DNA from: Progne subis subis
Taxonomy: Eukaryota > Chordata > Aves > Passeriformes > Hirundinidae
Direction: 5' to 3'
Length of the DNA: 64,000 nucleotides
NCBI GenBank assembly: GCA_022316685.1
Contig: JAKJHU010000083.1
Location: forward strand, 2,666,001-2,730,000
In this document: positions 49,231-62,100 of the stretch, piece by piece
Layout of the letters: each line of letters opens with the position of its first letter
Numbering within the stretch: the first letter of the stretch is position 1
Translations under genes and position numbers: made by a program
The notes under the pieces: model-generated
What the model saw: the letters and a program-made list of their open reading frames with translations, nothing else
The model's database searches: none
Told to the model about the DNA's origin: nothing

Positions 49231-50540
49231 GGCTGTGCTGTGCCCTTGTCCATGTGTGTGTCTGCCCTCTTGCCCATTGCAGCCCAGTGCTCCTGTTTTG
49301 CAAGGCAGAGCTTGTACCTTGTCTCCATCTGCTGAGGAGCAAACCACCTACCCACTGCTGAGCTCTCAGGGTCTGAGCTCTGCAAGGGCATGTTGGTGGA
49401 GCACTTCCATTTGCCAGTGGTAAATATTCCCTGGGGATTGATTCTGGGGCTCCTCTAGAGTCATCTGTCCCTGGGGATCTGCAAGGGTGGGTGTAGTGAG
49501 GTGAGGCTTATCCCTGGGGAAGGATAGCAGAGCCAGGGCAGGAGCCACAGGATGGGCACCTGGGGAGACCCAAGTGCTCTTGGAATGAAATCTGCTTCTC
49601 AATCCCTTGCATGCTGCAGAGGCAGCCGAGCACAGGTTTCATGATTTATGGGAAGCTGGAGTGTGATTAGGATTTTTATCCAGAAAGCCTGTTGCTAGCT
49701 GCCTCCTTAGTGCTGTCACCATCACTATTAGCAGCTCCTGGCAGAATAGATTTTTGGCTGCTGGCACTATCACCTCGATGCCTGTTCTTGCAGGAGCCAC
49801 AATGGGAGGTTTCTCCCTGCCTGTTCATCACTGTTCCAGGATGAGCTGCTCAGCTGCCCCAGCCTAGTCAGTGCTAACTGCAGATTAAGCTTTTCTAAAG
49901 GTCACCAGCTCATCTCGAATTCATTTCAGGTCTCCACTTGCTGTGGGGGGAGTGAAGATGCTGAGCATGAGTGGGGGGAATGCTCAACTTTCCCAGCTCT
50001 GGAGAACATAATCCTTCCCCTGGAGACACAGGGGTGATGCAAAGGCACAGGCTACAGGTTATGTCCTTCCAGACTGTGAGCACCAGCAGCAGCATCGCCA
50101 AAAAACAAAACAAAAACAAAACAAAAACAAAACCAAAAAAACCCACAACCAAACAAAAAAACCCTACACTGAGTGTTTAATGAGGAGGTGTTATTGCTGA
50201 GCTACATCACCCTTAAACTGGAGTGGCTGCTTGCCCAAGGCTATTTGAGGCAGTTCCTCTAACCTAGTGCGGAGATGACCACAATCAACCTGGCCTGTCC
50301 ACAGAAAGTGATTTGGGAGAAACTTTCCCCTTTGAGGAGACAAGGGAGGGTAGTACTCACTGCGGATTGCCCTCCTTATCAGGGGTTCTTTTCCCCGTAG
50401 CATCGCCCTCGCCCACAGACTGGCATCCTGCCGGAAGAGACATCCCACTGGCCGAGGAAGGGGACAAGGTTTGGGTAAAGCAAACGGGCACAGCGCTGCC
50501 AGGACATCCACAGGCGCTCTGGCCAACCCCCTTCATCACA
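49231..50540. other. Intergenic, HMCES to H2A
   Basis: No gene was recognised. An A/C-rich simple tract at about 50097-50163, listed separately, is the only repeat noted. CpG density rises after 50400. Confidence 0.55.
50097..50163. repeat. CAAAA-type A/C-rich simple repeat
   Basis: The tract consists of CAAAA, CAAAAA and similar units interrupted by CCC. It is low-complexity sequence; no element boundaries were found. Confidence 0.8.
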
Positions 50541-50559
50541 ACCTCGGCCCCGACGCAGT

Positions 50560-50860
50560 CACGAAGCAGCTACCGCGGTGCAGGGAGCCTCGGCGGGATC
50601 CGGGACCGGCCGGAGCACAGGCAGAGCCGCATCTCTACCCGCCCCGGGCACCGGCCCGTGGCACAGCTCGAGCGCTGGGAGCCCTATGCAAATCAGGGAT
50701 TGGCACGATGACCAATCAGCAAGGTGGCGGCAGAGGCGTTAGCCAATGGGACGAGGCGTGTGGCGGACGTGCAGTGATATCCGCGGCGCGCCGGTAGCAG
50801 CACGGGCAGTGCGGCGGCGGGCGGCGCGCGAGGCAGAGCGGAGGTAGCTCTTGCGGGTAA
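50560..50860 (+). promoter_or_regulatory. H2A promoter with octamer and CCAAT boxes
   Basis: A perfect octamer ATGCAAAT lies at 50686-50693, an inverted CCAAT (ATTGG) at 50699-50703, and CCAAT boxes at 50712-50716 and 50743-50747, all within a CpG island. Clustered CCAAT boxes and an octamer are hallmarks of core histone gene promoters. Transcription probably starts near 50775-50830. Exon 1 ends at 50856, before GTAAGG. Confidence 0.75.
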
Positions 50861-50938
50861 GGGCAGGGCGGCGCAGCGCAGCGCGGGCGGTGGACGGCGC
50901 GGCCCCCGCACGGTGTAACGGTGTTTGTCTCCCCGCAG
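50857..50938 (+). other. Short intron in the H2A 5' UTR
   Basis: The donor GCGG|GTAAGG at 50857 and acceptor TCTCCCCGCAG ending at 50938 define an 82-bp intron 66 bases before the start codon. Canonical histone genes lack introns, so this suggests a replication-independent histone. It is inferred from splice motifs alone. Confidence 0.65.
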
Positions 50939-50971
50939 GCGCCGGAACCCTCTGTGCGCGGCGCTGCTTGA

Positions 50972-51385
<414 letters not shown>

Positions 51386-52390
51386 GAGCTGCCCCCTGTC
51401 CCCCTGCCCCCAGCTCCTTTCTCACCACTGCCTCACCTCTCCCAGTGGGGCTGGGGTTCTCCGTCCTGCCCCTCAGCCCGGGCTGGGTGGTGAGCCGTGG
51501 CAGCACCCCACCAGCCCTTCACTAGCCCCCCTGGCTTGGGCTGTGGCATGGTGGCTGTGCAAGCATGATTGAGATCAGGCACTGCTTGTGCCCCCACTCT
51601 GCCTTTCTTCCCTCTGGAAGAAGTGGTTTTGGAGGAGGCAGCTGGATCACAGCTCTTGGCAGTGGTGACATCTGGAGCCGTATTGGTTAGGTCATGGTGC
51701 AGAGCTGCTGGTAGCCGCTGAGGATTCTGTAGCTGGCAAAGGGATGGACATAGGTACCCCTGGCTGCCTCTTCCTTCCACCAGCTCTGGGATTGTGCAGG
51801 GCCCCCCCCCAGCTGGCCCTGCTCACCCTGATGTGTACTCGTTGCTGTTGTTCCCCTGCCTCCATCCTCAGCAATGCCATCCTAGCCACACTGCAGCTGC
51901 GAGGGCAGGGGGGTAGAAAACATGAAGAGGAGAAAAAGTTTCTCCATTGGCAAGAAGTGGCTGTTAGTTTTGTTCATGGTAAAACTAGTACATTGCCTAC
52001 TATAAAGAAGCTTTGCTCCTATTTATTTTAAGGTCTCTATTTTTGGGTATACCCCAGTAAAGTCACCTCCTTGCAGCTCCCTGGCTCTGTGGCTGCTGGG
52101 GTGCTTGTGTTCCCACATACTGTGGGTCCCAGTAGTGGGGTGGGGTGGAGGCTGCGGTGACAAATCCCTTCGGCAAGCATCTCAAGGTCAGGTGCCTGCC
52201 AGGAGCGGGAGCTGCCATCTTCTGCTATGGCTCCCCTCCTCCCGCAGCTGCAGGCGGCCTTCATCTCGCTGAGAGCTACCCTGTACCCTGGTTGCACTTA
52301 TGGAAATGACATACTCTCTCTTTTTTCGTTGTTTGTTTGTTCAGCACTATTTCTGGCTCTGAGAAATAAAGTGGTGATGATATCTGTTAA
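51386..52390 (+). terminator. H2A 3' UTR and polyadenylation signal
   Basis: About 980 bases after the TGA at 51383-51385 a canonical AATAAA lies at 52365-52370. No stem-loop of the GGCTCTTTTCAGAGCC type was found downstream of the stop, so the transcript is probably polyadenylated. Confidence 0.65.
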
Positions 52391-55300
52391 CTATAACCCT
52401 TTATGGATGAATATTTCTTTTGAAAACCACTAGAGTTTGTATTAAAGCCCACTCCTGGCTAGTGCCATATTTATTTCCTGGCTGTGTGGCTAATGTTGAG
52501 CATGGGGGGCAGGATAGCTGTCCTATGACCCCTGGAATAGATGATGCAGAGACAGCTTTCCTGCTGCCCAGCACAGCCGCTTCTGTGAAGCTGATAGTTG
52601 TGTGCATGCAGCAGTGTTGAGGCAATCAGACCTAGAGCTTCATCACACGTTTTTTAAGTAAAAAAGAGTATCTTCTGTTTATGTGCTGTAAGTAGCATGT
52701 ATTCAGCTTATTGAATCAGCTGTTAATCTTGTGGATGAAGTAACTTACCCTGGATTTGAGTTTAATATTATCTAGAGCACATGAACCTGGATGATTGTCA
52801 ATTGGCTTTGTGCAGGGGTTTTTCATTCTGGTATGTGGGAGCCGTTTATTTATTGGTGTTGTGTTGATGGGGGTGTGGAGGTGTCCTATGATTCCACTGG
52901 GGTATCCTGATCTTGGTAAGTGGGGACAGCAGGGCACAGCCCTACTGCAGTAGTATATACCCCCTGGGATCTCTCTGCCTCATCCTTACCATCAGCGGGG
53001 TAGGGATGAGCAGTTTCCTTTCTGCTGCCCAGTGTGGTGGACAGTGTGTCTGTATCCTAGTGTCTTGTTCTCTCCCTCTTGTTTTCTCCAGGACCAGCAT
53101 TCTGTAAACCTGAGAGTGCTTTGTATTTCTTAGAAAAATGCAGAATTTGTGATTCTGAAAAGAATGGTGCAAACCTGCTACCTGATTAAACTGGTTCCCT
53201 GTTGCATGCTCTTAAATGTGCTGTGTCTTGTCACCAAACTCACAGGCAGGCTCTTTGGTGTCTGGGCTCTGTGTTCTCCAAGGGGAAGATAATAAAACAC
53301 CACACAGCACCACTGCTAGACTGTTTGCCTTTCACTCAGATAGAGTCTTTTCCTACCCTGGGAGCAGAAAATACTGTTGTCTGGGTCTTTTCCCTGTTAC
53401 AGGAATGCCACAATGGCCTGCTTGCTCTGTCATAAGTGCCAGGAAGCTTCAGCCTGCTCCTGGTTGGGTGCAGTGGAGGAGGAGTGAGGCTGGACCAAGG
53501 ACCAGTGCTGAAGGTGCCCCATGGGCTGCTCCAGGAGCTTTTGGGTGACCTTGCAGGCAAGTAGGCAGAGATGAGAACGGCTGATCCTGAGGGGAAGGAA
53601 AGAACTTGAAGATGTAAGGCTGTTTGTTACTCTTACACCCTCTCCTTTGTTGGACATTCCCAGATGGCTGTCCTGAAGGCTGCTCTCTTAAACAGTATTG
53701 AACTCTGTTTGGGTTTTAGGGAGGAAGGGTTGTGGGAAGCATGGATGACTCCCAGTGGTGTTAGGGTTGGGTGCTGGTTGGTCTTTGCAGGGCTGTAGGA
53801 TGTGCGGGTCCAGGCTGGGGGTGCTGAGCTGGTCCCTGTAGGGCAGTGTCCCCTGCTGCCCTGCCAGCTGCACTGCCAGCACAGGGCAGCAGCCAGCATT
53901 GGCGGGGGAGGGAGGGGGCAGGCTGCTGCCCAGGAGTGTGCAGCCACCCTGGATGTCACATGGCTCTGCTGAGGCTGGTGGAGTGGTGAGGGAGCTATGA
54001 CTGGGTGCTGGTGGCGTAGTAGTGCCCTTAACACTGAGCTCCAGCTGGGTTATGTACTTCCTCTGCTGGCACGTGACAGACCAGCTGGGAAAGCTGGGAC
54101 ATTGCAAGCCAGACTAAAGGAAATCCTATATGTCACGGCAAGCATTGCTGAAGTGCTTGGCCTTTAACACCTCAAACTTCATAGCTGAACATTGTTGTGA
54201 CCAGGAGATTTGGAAGTCTTGATCTTTATAATAAAGCTAGAATAAATGTGGTCATTGTCAATTCCGCAGCTTCAGGGACAGGTCTTGTGCTTTCTGGAGG
54301 GCTATTACTGGTCCTGGTTCTTCTGAATGCTTCATAACACCAGAGCAGCTGAGCTAATAAAATGGGAAGGACTTGGCTGTGTAGAGCCTTCCCAGAGGTC
54401 AGGTGAGCCTGGAAGTGTGTCTCTTGGTCTGTGCTTCCCTTAATGAGAGGGCAGGGAGGCTGGAGGATTATTCCCTTGCCTCTTGGGTACCTGAAGATGA
54501 GATGAGCACAGACCAGGAGCTGAAAGCTGCCTGCTGTGGGAGGCTGCTGTGCATCTCACCACATGCAGCAAAGTCTCTGCCAGCTGTGTCCCTCAGCTCT
54601 GGAAGTTTGATGAGATGAGTCACTGGCTCTTGAAAGTCCTCAGGGCTTGGGTTTCTCTCCAGAGCCTGATTCTCATGATTGGCAGTACCCAAGGGAGCTC
54701 ACTCAGGGATGCCCCAGCATCATGGCTCCTGGCAGGCTCAGCCTGTAAGGTAAGACAGCTCCAGCTGGATTGGCAGAGTGTGTCACCCTGCTGTCTTCCC
54801 TGTGCTGGGCAGCTGGAGGATTACTGCCTTCCCTCTGCTTTTATCTGTCCACAGGAATGTGCCTGCTGGTTTACCTGGAAAGGTGGTACAGTTTGCCATA
54901 CAGATAACTGCCGAGGAGAGCACTGAGATGGGGTTGATTTAACCTCCCCTCCTGTCCCCTGTGTCCCAGCCCTTGGTGAGAACATCGTTGCTGATCCTGC
55001 CAAACCCGCAGTGTCAGCTGTTGACTAAGGACACAACTGCAGGTCAGTGCCAGAATGCAGCAGATCTCTCCCAGGCTTGATGTGGAGCAGTAGGATCATG
55101 ACTGCTTCTAAATACAGACCTGGAAGGAGGCTGTAGCCTCCTGTAGCCGACCACTGCTGGTCTCTTCAGGAGCATGGCTGGCTTCTCTTGCTGGATGTAG
55201 CAAAAGGACATTTCTTCAGGGAGTAAAACTTGCTTATCTTCTCCCTGCTTTTTCTCCAGGGGACAAAGGGATAAAGCAGCTGCCCCAAGCCTGACTGGGG

Positions 55301-55680
55301 TCCTGGAGGAAGAGGCTGTCTCTTTCCTAGGAGTGCTGAAAGGCCCTGCCATCACACGGTGTGACAGTCCTAGGCCCCACTGGCTGCTGTCCTTGTCACA
55401 GCCTCCTCGGCGATGTTGGGTATGGGCCTGATCCATTTCCTAGTCCCAAGGATCATGTTGATGCTTCAGCACAGCAGCTCTCAGGCAATCCTGAAACTCT
55501 CCCTGGCTGGTGGAGGCAGTGGGGCAGGGCCCTAGTGTGGGGCTGAGTTGGGGTGATGGCAGCGCTGCCAGGGGCTTAACCACAGGCGGCCTGGGAGGCA
55601 CCACGCACCACCTCCTGTCCTCTGTGCCCTGCTTCCCATCCCTGCTGCAAGGAGCTAGGCTACCAGTTCTTGTCCCCTCT
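52391..55680. other. Intergenic, H2A to H1-10 region
   Basis: No exon, RNA gene or mobile element was recognised. Isolated AATAAA motifs occur (for example near 53290 and 54230-54245), but no coding frame with a family resemblance precedes them. CpG density increases from about 55550. Confidence 0.5.
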
Positions 55681-55832
55681 TCTCTCCTGCAGCCCCGGTA
55701 CACGCTGCGGGTCTCCGGGGCACGGAGGGCAATGAGCCGGAGCGCATGCCTCCCCCCCTGCTCCCTCCCGCAGCGGTCAGAACAAGATGGCTCAGATCCC
55801 TGGCGGGATTTACGCAACCTCGCCGGGTGTGC

Positions 55833-55858
55833 TATAAATAACGCCGGGGGGGGGGGGG
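55833..55858 (+). promoter_or_regulatory. Isolated TATA box followed by a 13-G run
   Basis: TATAAATA at 55833-55840 is a near-ideal TATA box in a CpG-rich stretch, and an uninterrupted run of 13 G occupies 55846-55858. A transcript starting about 30 bases downstream would run towards, and converge with, the H1-10 3' end. A 139-codon frame (55908-56327) follows but resembles nothing known. It may drive a non-coding RNA; no direct evidence of transcription exists here. Confidence 0.4.
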
Positions 55859-56269
55859 AGAGGTTCCGGCTCTTCCCCGCTGCCGTTCCTGCCTACGGGG
55901 ACTCGGCTTGGGGGACGGGGTACGCTCCCGGCCAGAGAGGCAGCTAGGGGTGTGCTCTGGGAGCTGCCCCTGTCCGACCCAGGTGCTGCAGAAAATCGAC
56001 GCCGACTGGGGCGGAGGTCTGTGTTGCGGTTGTCTGCCGGGGGTACCGCCGACCCACTGCTCAAGGAGCTCAGCTGAGCGCAGCTGCACAAGGATCGTGC
56101 TCCTTCCCGCCTCCATGGCGAGGGACCGTTCTTCTTCTGCTCCTGTCGTCCACTCGGAGGAGGATGTGGACCCTGGGCATCAGCACGCAGACGGATCCCG
56201 ACCAGAGCAGGGAAGCCCCGCTACGACCAGCCCCATTCCTCCCCGGTCCCCGACGCCTCCAGGGATCAC

Positions 56270-56969
56270 ACGCACACACTGTACCAATTTATTTGAAACG
56301 ACGATAAATGAGAAGGAAAAAAAATGAAACAAAAAAAAGACCCCACTAACCGAAACCCTCCCCAACCCACCCACCCCCAGACCCATAAAAAAAGCATTAA
56401 AGGCCATTGCAGATACGGTTGGCGGCCGCCAAGGGACCGTCACTCCCGCGCCCCAGGCCGTTTCTATGGCGAAGGGGCCGCGGGCCGCCGTGGGCCTTCG
56501 GTGCCGCCGCGAGCAGGCAGGGCCCGCGGCGGGAGGGGCGGAGCCGGGCAGGGCGCGCGCGTGCGGTGGGACCGGGACGGGCCCACGTGGCGCGGGCGGG
56601 GCCCATGCAACATGGCTGCTATGGAAACCGAGCGGGAAATATCCCAGTGAAAAACCAGGGGCACTCGGGAGGGGGTGGGGGCCGGGAACCGTCTATCAGC
56701 GGGGAGGGGCACGGCCGAAAACAAAAGGGCGCGATTGGAAAAAGCCGCGGAGTAGGATGGGGGGAAAAAGGGGTGGAAAAAATAAGGGGGCAGAGAAGGG
56801 GAAGGAGGGCTGGGGAAGTCGCAGCCCCGCTCACTGCGCACAGCGCTGGCTGCGGAGACGAGTCAGCAACACAAAGACAAAGCTGGTCCCCTAGGGTCTG
56901 TCCTCAAAGCAGTCAGTGCCGCGGGGCTCTCAGTCCAAGGAGCGGCAGCAGTCTCCCGGCGCCTCAATC
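56270..56969 (-). terminator. H1-10: H1-10 3' UTR and polyadenylation signal
   Basis: On the - strand the H1-10 stop is followed by about 680 bases ending in AATAAA (TTTATT on + at 56288-56293). No histone stem-loop was seen close to the stop. This fits H1.10 being a replication-independent, polyadenylated linker histone. Confidence 0.7.
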
Positions 56970-57620
56970 TCATGCTTTCCGGCTCTTGAGCGCCTTGGGC
57001 TTTGCCGACTTCTTCACCTTCTTGCCCCCGGGGGACGTAGTTCCCTTCTTGGTGGCCTTCTTGGCTTTGCCCTTGTCCTTCTTCGCCGCCGCGCCGCCGG
57101 CTCCCTTCTTGTGCGATTTCTTCTCGGGCTTCTTGCTCTTGGCCGCCGGCTTCTCGGCCCGCCTGGTGGAGGAAACCGTCGCCTTCCTGAGGGACTTGTG
57201 GGCGCTGTTGCCCGCGCCCCCCTCACTGCTGCCTTCCAGCTTCTTCCTGTTGAGCTTGAAGGAACCGTTGGCGCCGGTGCCCTTGACCTGGAGCAGGGTG
57301 TCGTTCTGTACCAGTGCCTTGATTGAGTACTTCAGGTAAGTCCTGCCGTTCTGCTGGTCGAACCACGCCACTTTCTTGGCCTCGTTATAGATCTTCGCCA
57401 GCGAGGAGCCATTGCGCTCGCCCAGCTTGCGAATCGTCTCCACCACTAGCTGGCTGTATTTGCCCGGCTGATTCTTCTTCTTGTTCTTCCTTTTCTTCGA
57501 TGGCGACGAGGCGCCGCCGCCTCCTTTCGCTTTCTTAGCAGTCGCTTTCTTCTCCGGGGAGAGCGGCGCCTCCTCTGCCTCGGTCAGGGGCAGATCGTTT
57601 TCTTCTACCTCTACCGACAT
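56970..57620 (-). CDS. H1-10: Linker histone H1.10 (H1X)
   Basis: The intronless frame encodes 216 residues. H1.10 is a replication-independent linker histone that binds nucleosomal DNA near the dyad and compacts chromatin. The N-terminus ([20 protein letters not shown]) is acidic, followed by a basic stretch ([20 protein letters not shown]). The winged-helix globular domain spans about residues 50-126, with [40 protein letters not shown] and [19 protein letters not shown], nearly identical to the human protein as I recall it. The C-terminal tail is rich in Lys and Ala with SHKKGAG and GGKKVKK motifs, also shared with human H1.10. Human H1-10 is also next to HMCES. Confidence 0.97.
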   Translation of the reverse strand: MSVEVEENDLPLTEAEEAPLSPEKKATAKKAKGGGGASSPSKKRKNKKKNQPGKYSQLVVETIRKLGERNGSSLAKIYNEAKKVAWFDQQNGRTYLKYSIKALVQNDTLLQVKGTGANGSFKLNRKKLEGSSEGGAGNSAHKSLRKATVSSTRRAEKPAAKSKKPEKKSHKKGAGGAAAKKDKGKAKKATKKGTTSPGGKKVKKSAKPKALKSRKA

Positions 57621-57760
57621 GATGCAGGGAGTCTCGGGGCGGCGGGGACAGCGGTGGCGTGGCGGGACCCGGCGAACGCGCCGTATCTACTGCACTCAGT
57701 GTACGTTCTGCCAGGGCGGGCGCCGCCGCCGCCCTTTATATGGGTACGGGGCGGACCACG
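57621..57760 (-). promoter_or_regulatory. H1-10: H1-10 core promoter with TATA box
   Basis: On the - strand CCATATAAAG (57740 to 57731) gives a TATA box about 110 bases before the start codon, implying transcription start near 57705 and a short 5' UTR. The whole area is a dense CpG island. Confidence 0.7.
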
Positions 57761-58480
57761 TTGAGAACAACAACAGCCTGGTCCGCCGCCAGCCCCAAGT
57801 TGTGCTTCTTGGGGCTTTTTCGCGGGGCTCCCGCGCCGCCGCCGAGCCCTCCCGCCCGGCCGCGCCCGCCCCGCACCCCTCCGGCCCGGGCCTGTCACCG
57901 CCCCCGCGACCCCCGCCGCGCTCCGCCCCACGACCCCCACCCAGATTTTGGGGGCGCGGCCGGCGCGGCGGCGGCAGCGAGGAGGAGGGCGCCCAGCGCA
58001 GCGGCGACTGAGGTCGCAGCCCCCCCGCACATAGCCGTCGCCGTCGCCCACCGCCCAAGAGGGGCCGCCGCGGGCGGGGGGCGGGGGCGGCGGCGCTGGC
58101 TAGCCCTGGGTTCTCCGGAGGGGACTAACACAGGCGACGCCCTCCCGCGACCGCCGGCAGCAGCGCGGAGATGCCCCGCCGAGGCGGGGACTCCCCGCCT
58201 CGGCGACTGGAGCTTCCCCCACTACCGACCCTCACTCCGTGGTCAACGGGGGAGGCCCCTGGGGGAGCCCTGCGTGTCCGGTGCGACCTCCCCCTCCCGG
58301 CGGCCATCGCCCCGCAGCAGAGGATGCGAAAAGCGCGGTGCGGCCAGGGTAGGGCTGGGGAGGGGCCAGGAAACTCCCGACCAGCCTCACTGCCGTGGGT
58401 ATTATGGGGGGGCTGTGAATCGTGGCGGCTTCGGGGGGAGGGGTCAAGAGAGTGAAGGACGCTGGCCGAGTCCCGGGGCT
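57761..58480. other. CpG island upstream of H1-10
   Basis: This GC-rich, CpG-dense stretch continues the H1-10 promoter island. Open frames on both strands are long only because stop codons are rare at this composition. No gene was recognised. Confidence 0.65.
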
Positions 58481-58609
58481 GGGTCAGGAGGGTCCCGTCT
58501 CCCCCCGCTCCTGGGAGTGGGATACATGTGCCCCCGCCGCGCGTGGGCCGGGGGTGTGAATGCGCGGGGGCAGCCCCGCAGCCGGCACACACGGGGCACA
58601 GGCACGGGG

Positions 58610-58720
58610 GCGCGCCTGGCTGTGCACACACCCCCACACATGTACACACACACGAATGCACACAGACGTTCGTACACACGCATATACATGCGCACACACA
58701 CACGGTCATATCCGCACACA
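58610..58720. repeat. CA-rich simple repeat at the island edge
   Basis: Interrupted CACACA units with ACGC and ATGC variants lie at the downstream border of the CpG island. They resemble the dinucleotide content of the large tract that starts about 500 bases later. Confidence 0.65.
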
Positions 58721-59160
58721 CTGTCGCACCCCCGCCCCCTGCCACAGCCCTGCCTCTTTCTCCTCCTCCCCATCTCCTCATTCCCCGACTCCGCCATTTC
58801 CTTCGCCCAGCCCCCGCCGCCGGCGGTGACGAGTCCCGACTGCCCGCGGTGTTGGGGGGCTAGCCGTGGCTAGCAGGATCCTGCCCAGCCGCATGTGTGA
58901 CCCCATTCCGAACCGAAGCGAGGTGCTCTGTCCTGCCCCCCGACGCCGAGGAGTGAGCCCCCCAGAGCAGCGGGGTTCTGCCGTGCCCAGGCACCCCTGT
59001 GATGAGTTCTTCCGCCTCGGGGGTCTGCGAGGCGCTCGGGCACGAAGAGGGGGCGCAGCCTCAGCAGCTCGGGGATGGCCCCGGGATCTGGAACCCTTTG
59101 GAGCATCGAGCACCCACCCCTGGGACACGGCACCCACCGCCTGCACAGCTGCCACCCGGC
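58721..59160. other. GC-rich non-coding stretch
   Basis: No gene or element was recognised. GC content falls abruptly to AT-rich sequence after about 59160. Confidence 0.5.
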
Positions 59161-59199
59161 AGGGGGTGTATGTTGTGTACGTGTGTGTAACACCTGTAC

Positions 59200-62100
59200 G
59201 CTCGTAAATGTAACACTGTAGCCTGACAGACCTGGCTTACCTTACAGCTAAGGCACTATATAGTGTGGTTGGTATGTATGGTGTGTCTGTTATAGATGTG
59301 TAATATCTAATAGTTGATATTTAATGTAATAGCTACATGATAATTTAAAATAAATCTAAGTGCATGCATACACATAAAGAACTAGCTATATATTTTAAAA
59401 TATTGACATAAACATATGAAAAATTAAGAACAATACATGTGTATAGTTGGGAGGGTGTGCAAGCAGGTCTGGGCAGTGAGTTCACTGATCTCACTCTGGC
59501 TGTGTGGCTGAGAGCATCACAAGGATCCAGCACCAATCCCCAGCCACAGAAGGCCAGGGCTGGCAGTCAGGGCTCCTCTCCCTTCCCGCCAAAGACAGGG
59601 TAAATGGAACACACATGGAAATATATGCAGGTATATTTATGTGAACAGAATGTGTGGGGGAGCTGCTTGTGTGTGTGAGGGAGTAACACAGAGAATGTGA
59701 GAAAATAGCCCCAACACACATGCACACAAACACACATTCTGTTCCCATATGAACCTATACACTTTTATGAAACAGTGAGTCTAGTTCACACATACATCTG
59801 ATATACATACATACACATACATACATATCTACAGAGAGTGTGAGAGGTTCACAGGCAGTTCTCTCTTGCTGTATATACACACATTGGCATATTTAGAAAT
59901 GGGATGAGAGAGTGAGCGTGCTGTTGCAAATGCAGACATATATGCATAATGTATGCAATATATATTAAGGTGGGGATAGGTTCTCACACTCTTTTCTCCT
60001 GACCTCTCTGTATGCGCACAAATACATGCACACTGTTCTCTCTCACTATATACATGCATATATGCATAGAGACACAGAGAGAGTTCACACACATTATTCT
60101 CTTGATGTTTATACATCCATGTGCATGTATACTTGAGCAAGATCTATTGTCTCACACATACATTTTCTGTTGCTCTCTCTCATTGTCCTATATAATAGTA
60201 TAATCTCTATAATTCTTTCTCTGAATGTGATACATTATAGAAAGCGAGTTTTTCTTACACAGCACTAACTCTGTATAGATGCATGTTTGTACATGTGTAC
60301 AGAGAGTGTTCAGTCATAATGATCTATATATGGATTTATACAAATATAATGTAGAGAGAGCATTGCTTATACGTAGTGTTCTCTGTTCACATATATGCAT
60401 ATATACCTATATACTGACCTGTTTTCACATGACAGCCCTTTCTGTTCCAGTATAGATACATATATATGCATATATACATATGTACTCTTATATACACCGT
60501 TGTTCACACATAATTCTAACAGAACATATGGAGTTAGGGGACAGCTGTTCACACACACAGTTCTCTTCCTATATACACATATATACATGTGTATACAGAG
60601 GGGGGAGAGAGCTGTTCACACGTAATTTTCTCACTACATGGGTATACATACGTTTATTTAGGGAGAAAGCTGTGACATATATCTACACACTTCTGTATGT
60701 AGAGAGAGCCTGTTCTCTCATATAATTCTCTACATATTTATATATATGTGTATAATTAGGGAGACAGCTATTTGCACACACACAATTCTCTCTTGTTATA
60801 TATACATAAATGCACACACACACACAAAGATCTTCACACAGCAATGGTCTGTGTAAATAGTTCACACTAACCATAGTCTCTGTTCACATATATCCTCTCT
60901 CTTGCTGTATATATTTAGACATATATAAATAACAAAATGTGTGAGATCAATTCATACACACAAATAGTTTTCATGACTCTCTCTTTTTGACCACCTCCCC
61001 CCCCATACTCTCTGGGATGCATTAATATATGCATATCTATGTATATATGTTGATATATTCTCTCTCCATATGTACACACATGAGTAGAGATAGTAAGAGC
61101 CATTCTCACACACAGTACTCTCTCTTGCCTTATATATGAATATACAGATGCATGTATACATATATATAGAGATTTTTCCTGCACAGTTCTCACTCTCTAT
61201 ATTCATACGTAATTAAAGCACATACTGTTTACACAGAAACACTATTTTCTCTGCATTGTACACATGCATATGTATAGTTAATGAGCTGTTTTCACACATA
61301 ATACTCCTCTCTCCTTCTATACAAATACATATATATATATACACACACATATACATACTGTACATCTAGACAGCCAACTTGCCTCTCACACATACTTCTC
61401 TCCCCAGAGATACAGGGGAGATCCCCAGGATGTACTTAAAAGAGCTGTTAACACTCACAATTCTCTTCCTATACATGCACACAGACATACATTTTTATAT
61501 ACATGCATCTATACACAGAGATGGTTATTCTTTCATACAGTTACACAACTCTTTCTTGCTTGCTACACACATGTGCACACACTCCACGTGAGCATACACA
61601 TATATACATATATACTTAGATACTAGGGAGGTGAAGTAGTAGGTATGGTGTATATAATATATGCATATAAAGTATATTTATATATTATGTAGATTATATC
61701 TTTATAGATGTGCATATATATGTACACTGAGCTGTTCAGAGAACTGTTTGCACATACAACACTTTCTCTCTGTATGTGTATGTGTGTTCTCACCCACGAA
61801 ACACTTTATTTTGGTAATAGATAAACCTATATACATACATATATTCATACACATGAACTTCACACAGAGAATTCTCTTATATATATGCATATATACAGAT
61901 ATAACTGGAGAAAGCACTGTTTGCACACTCACGTGTACATAGAGAGCAAGAGCATGTGAGCTGTTCACAAATGTGCATAATTCTCCCACTACATGTATAT
62001 ACATAGAGCTATGCTTAGAAAGGGATGAGAGCTCTTTGCATACAAATTCACCTGAAACATATCTATTTTTATATATACACATACATAGGTATATATGCAT

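Noticed and set aside
51386..51500. Histone 3' stem-loop after the H2A stop
   Set aside because: Searched for a GGCTCTTTTCAGAGCC-like hairpin and found none; AATAAA downstream is the more likely end signal.
55908..56327. 139-codon + strand frame after the TATA box
   Set aside because: No recognisable domain, composition follows the CpG island, and it overlaps the probable H1-10 3' end. Kept only as a possible non-coding RNA.
57659..58873. 404-codon + strand frame upstream of H1-10
   Set aside because: It is Arg/Pro/Ala-rich as expected for random reading of a CpG island and ends in a CA repeat read as His-Thr.
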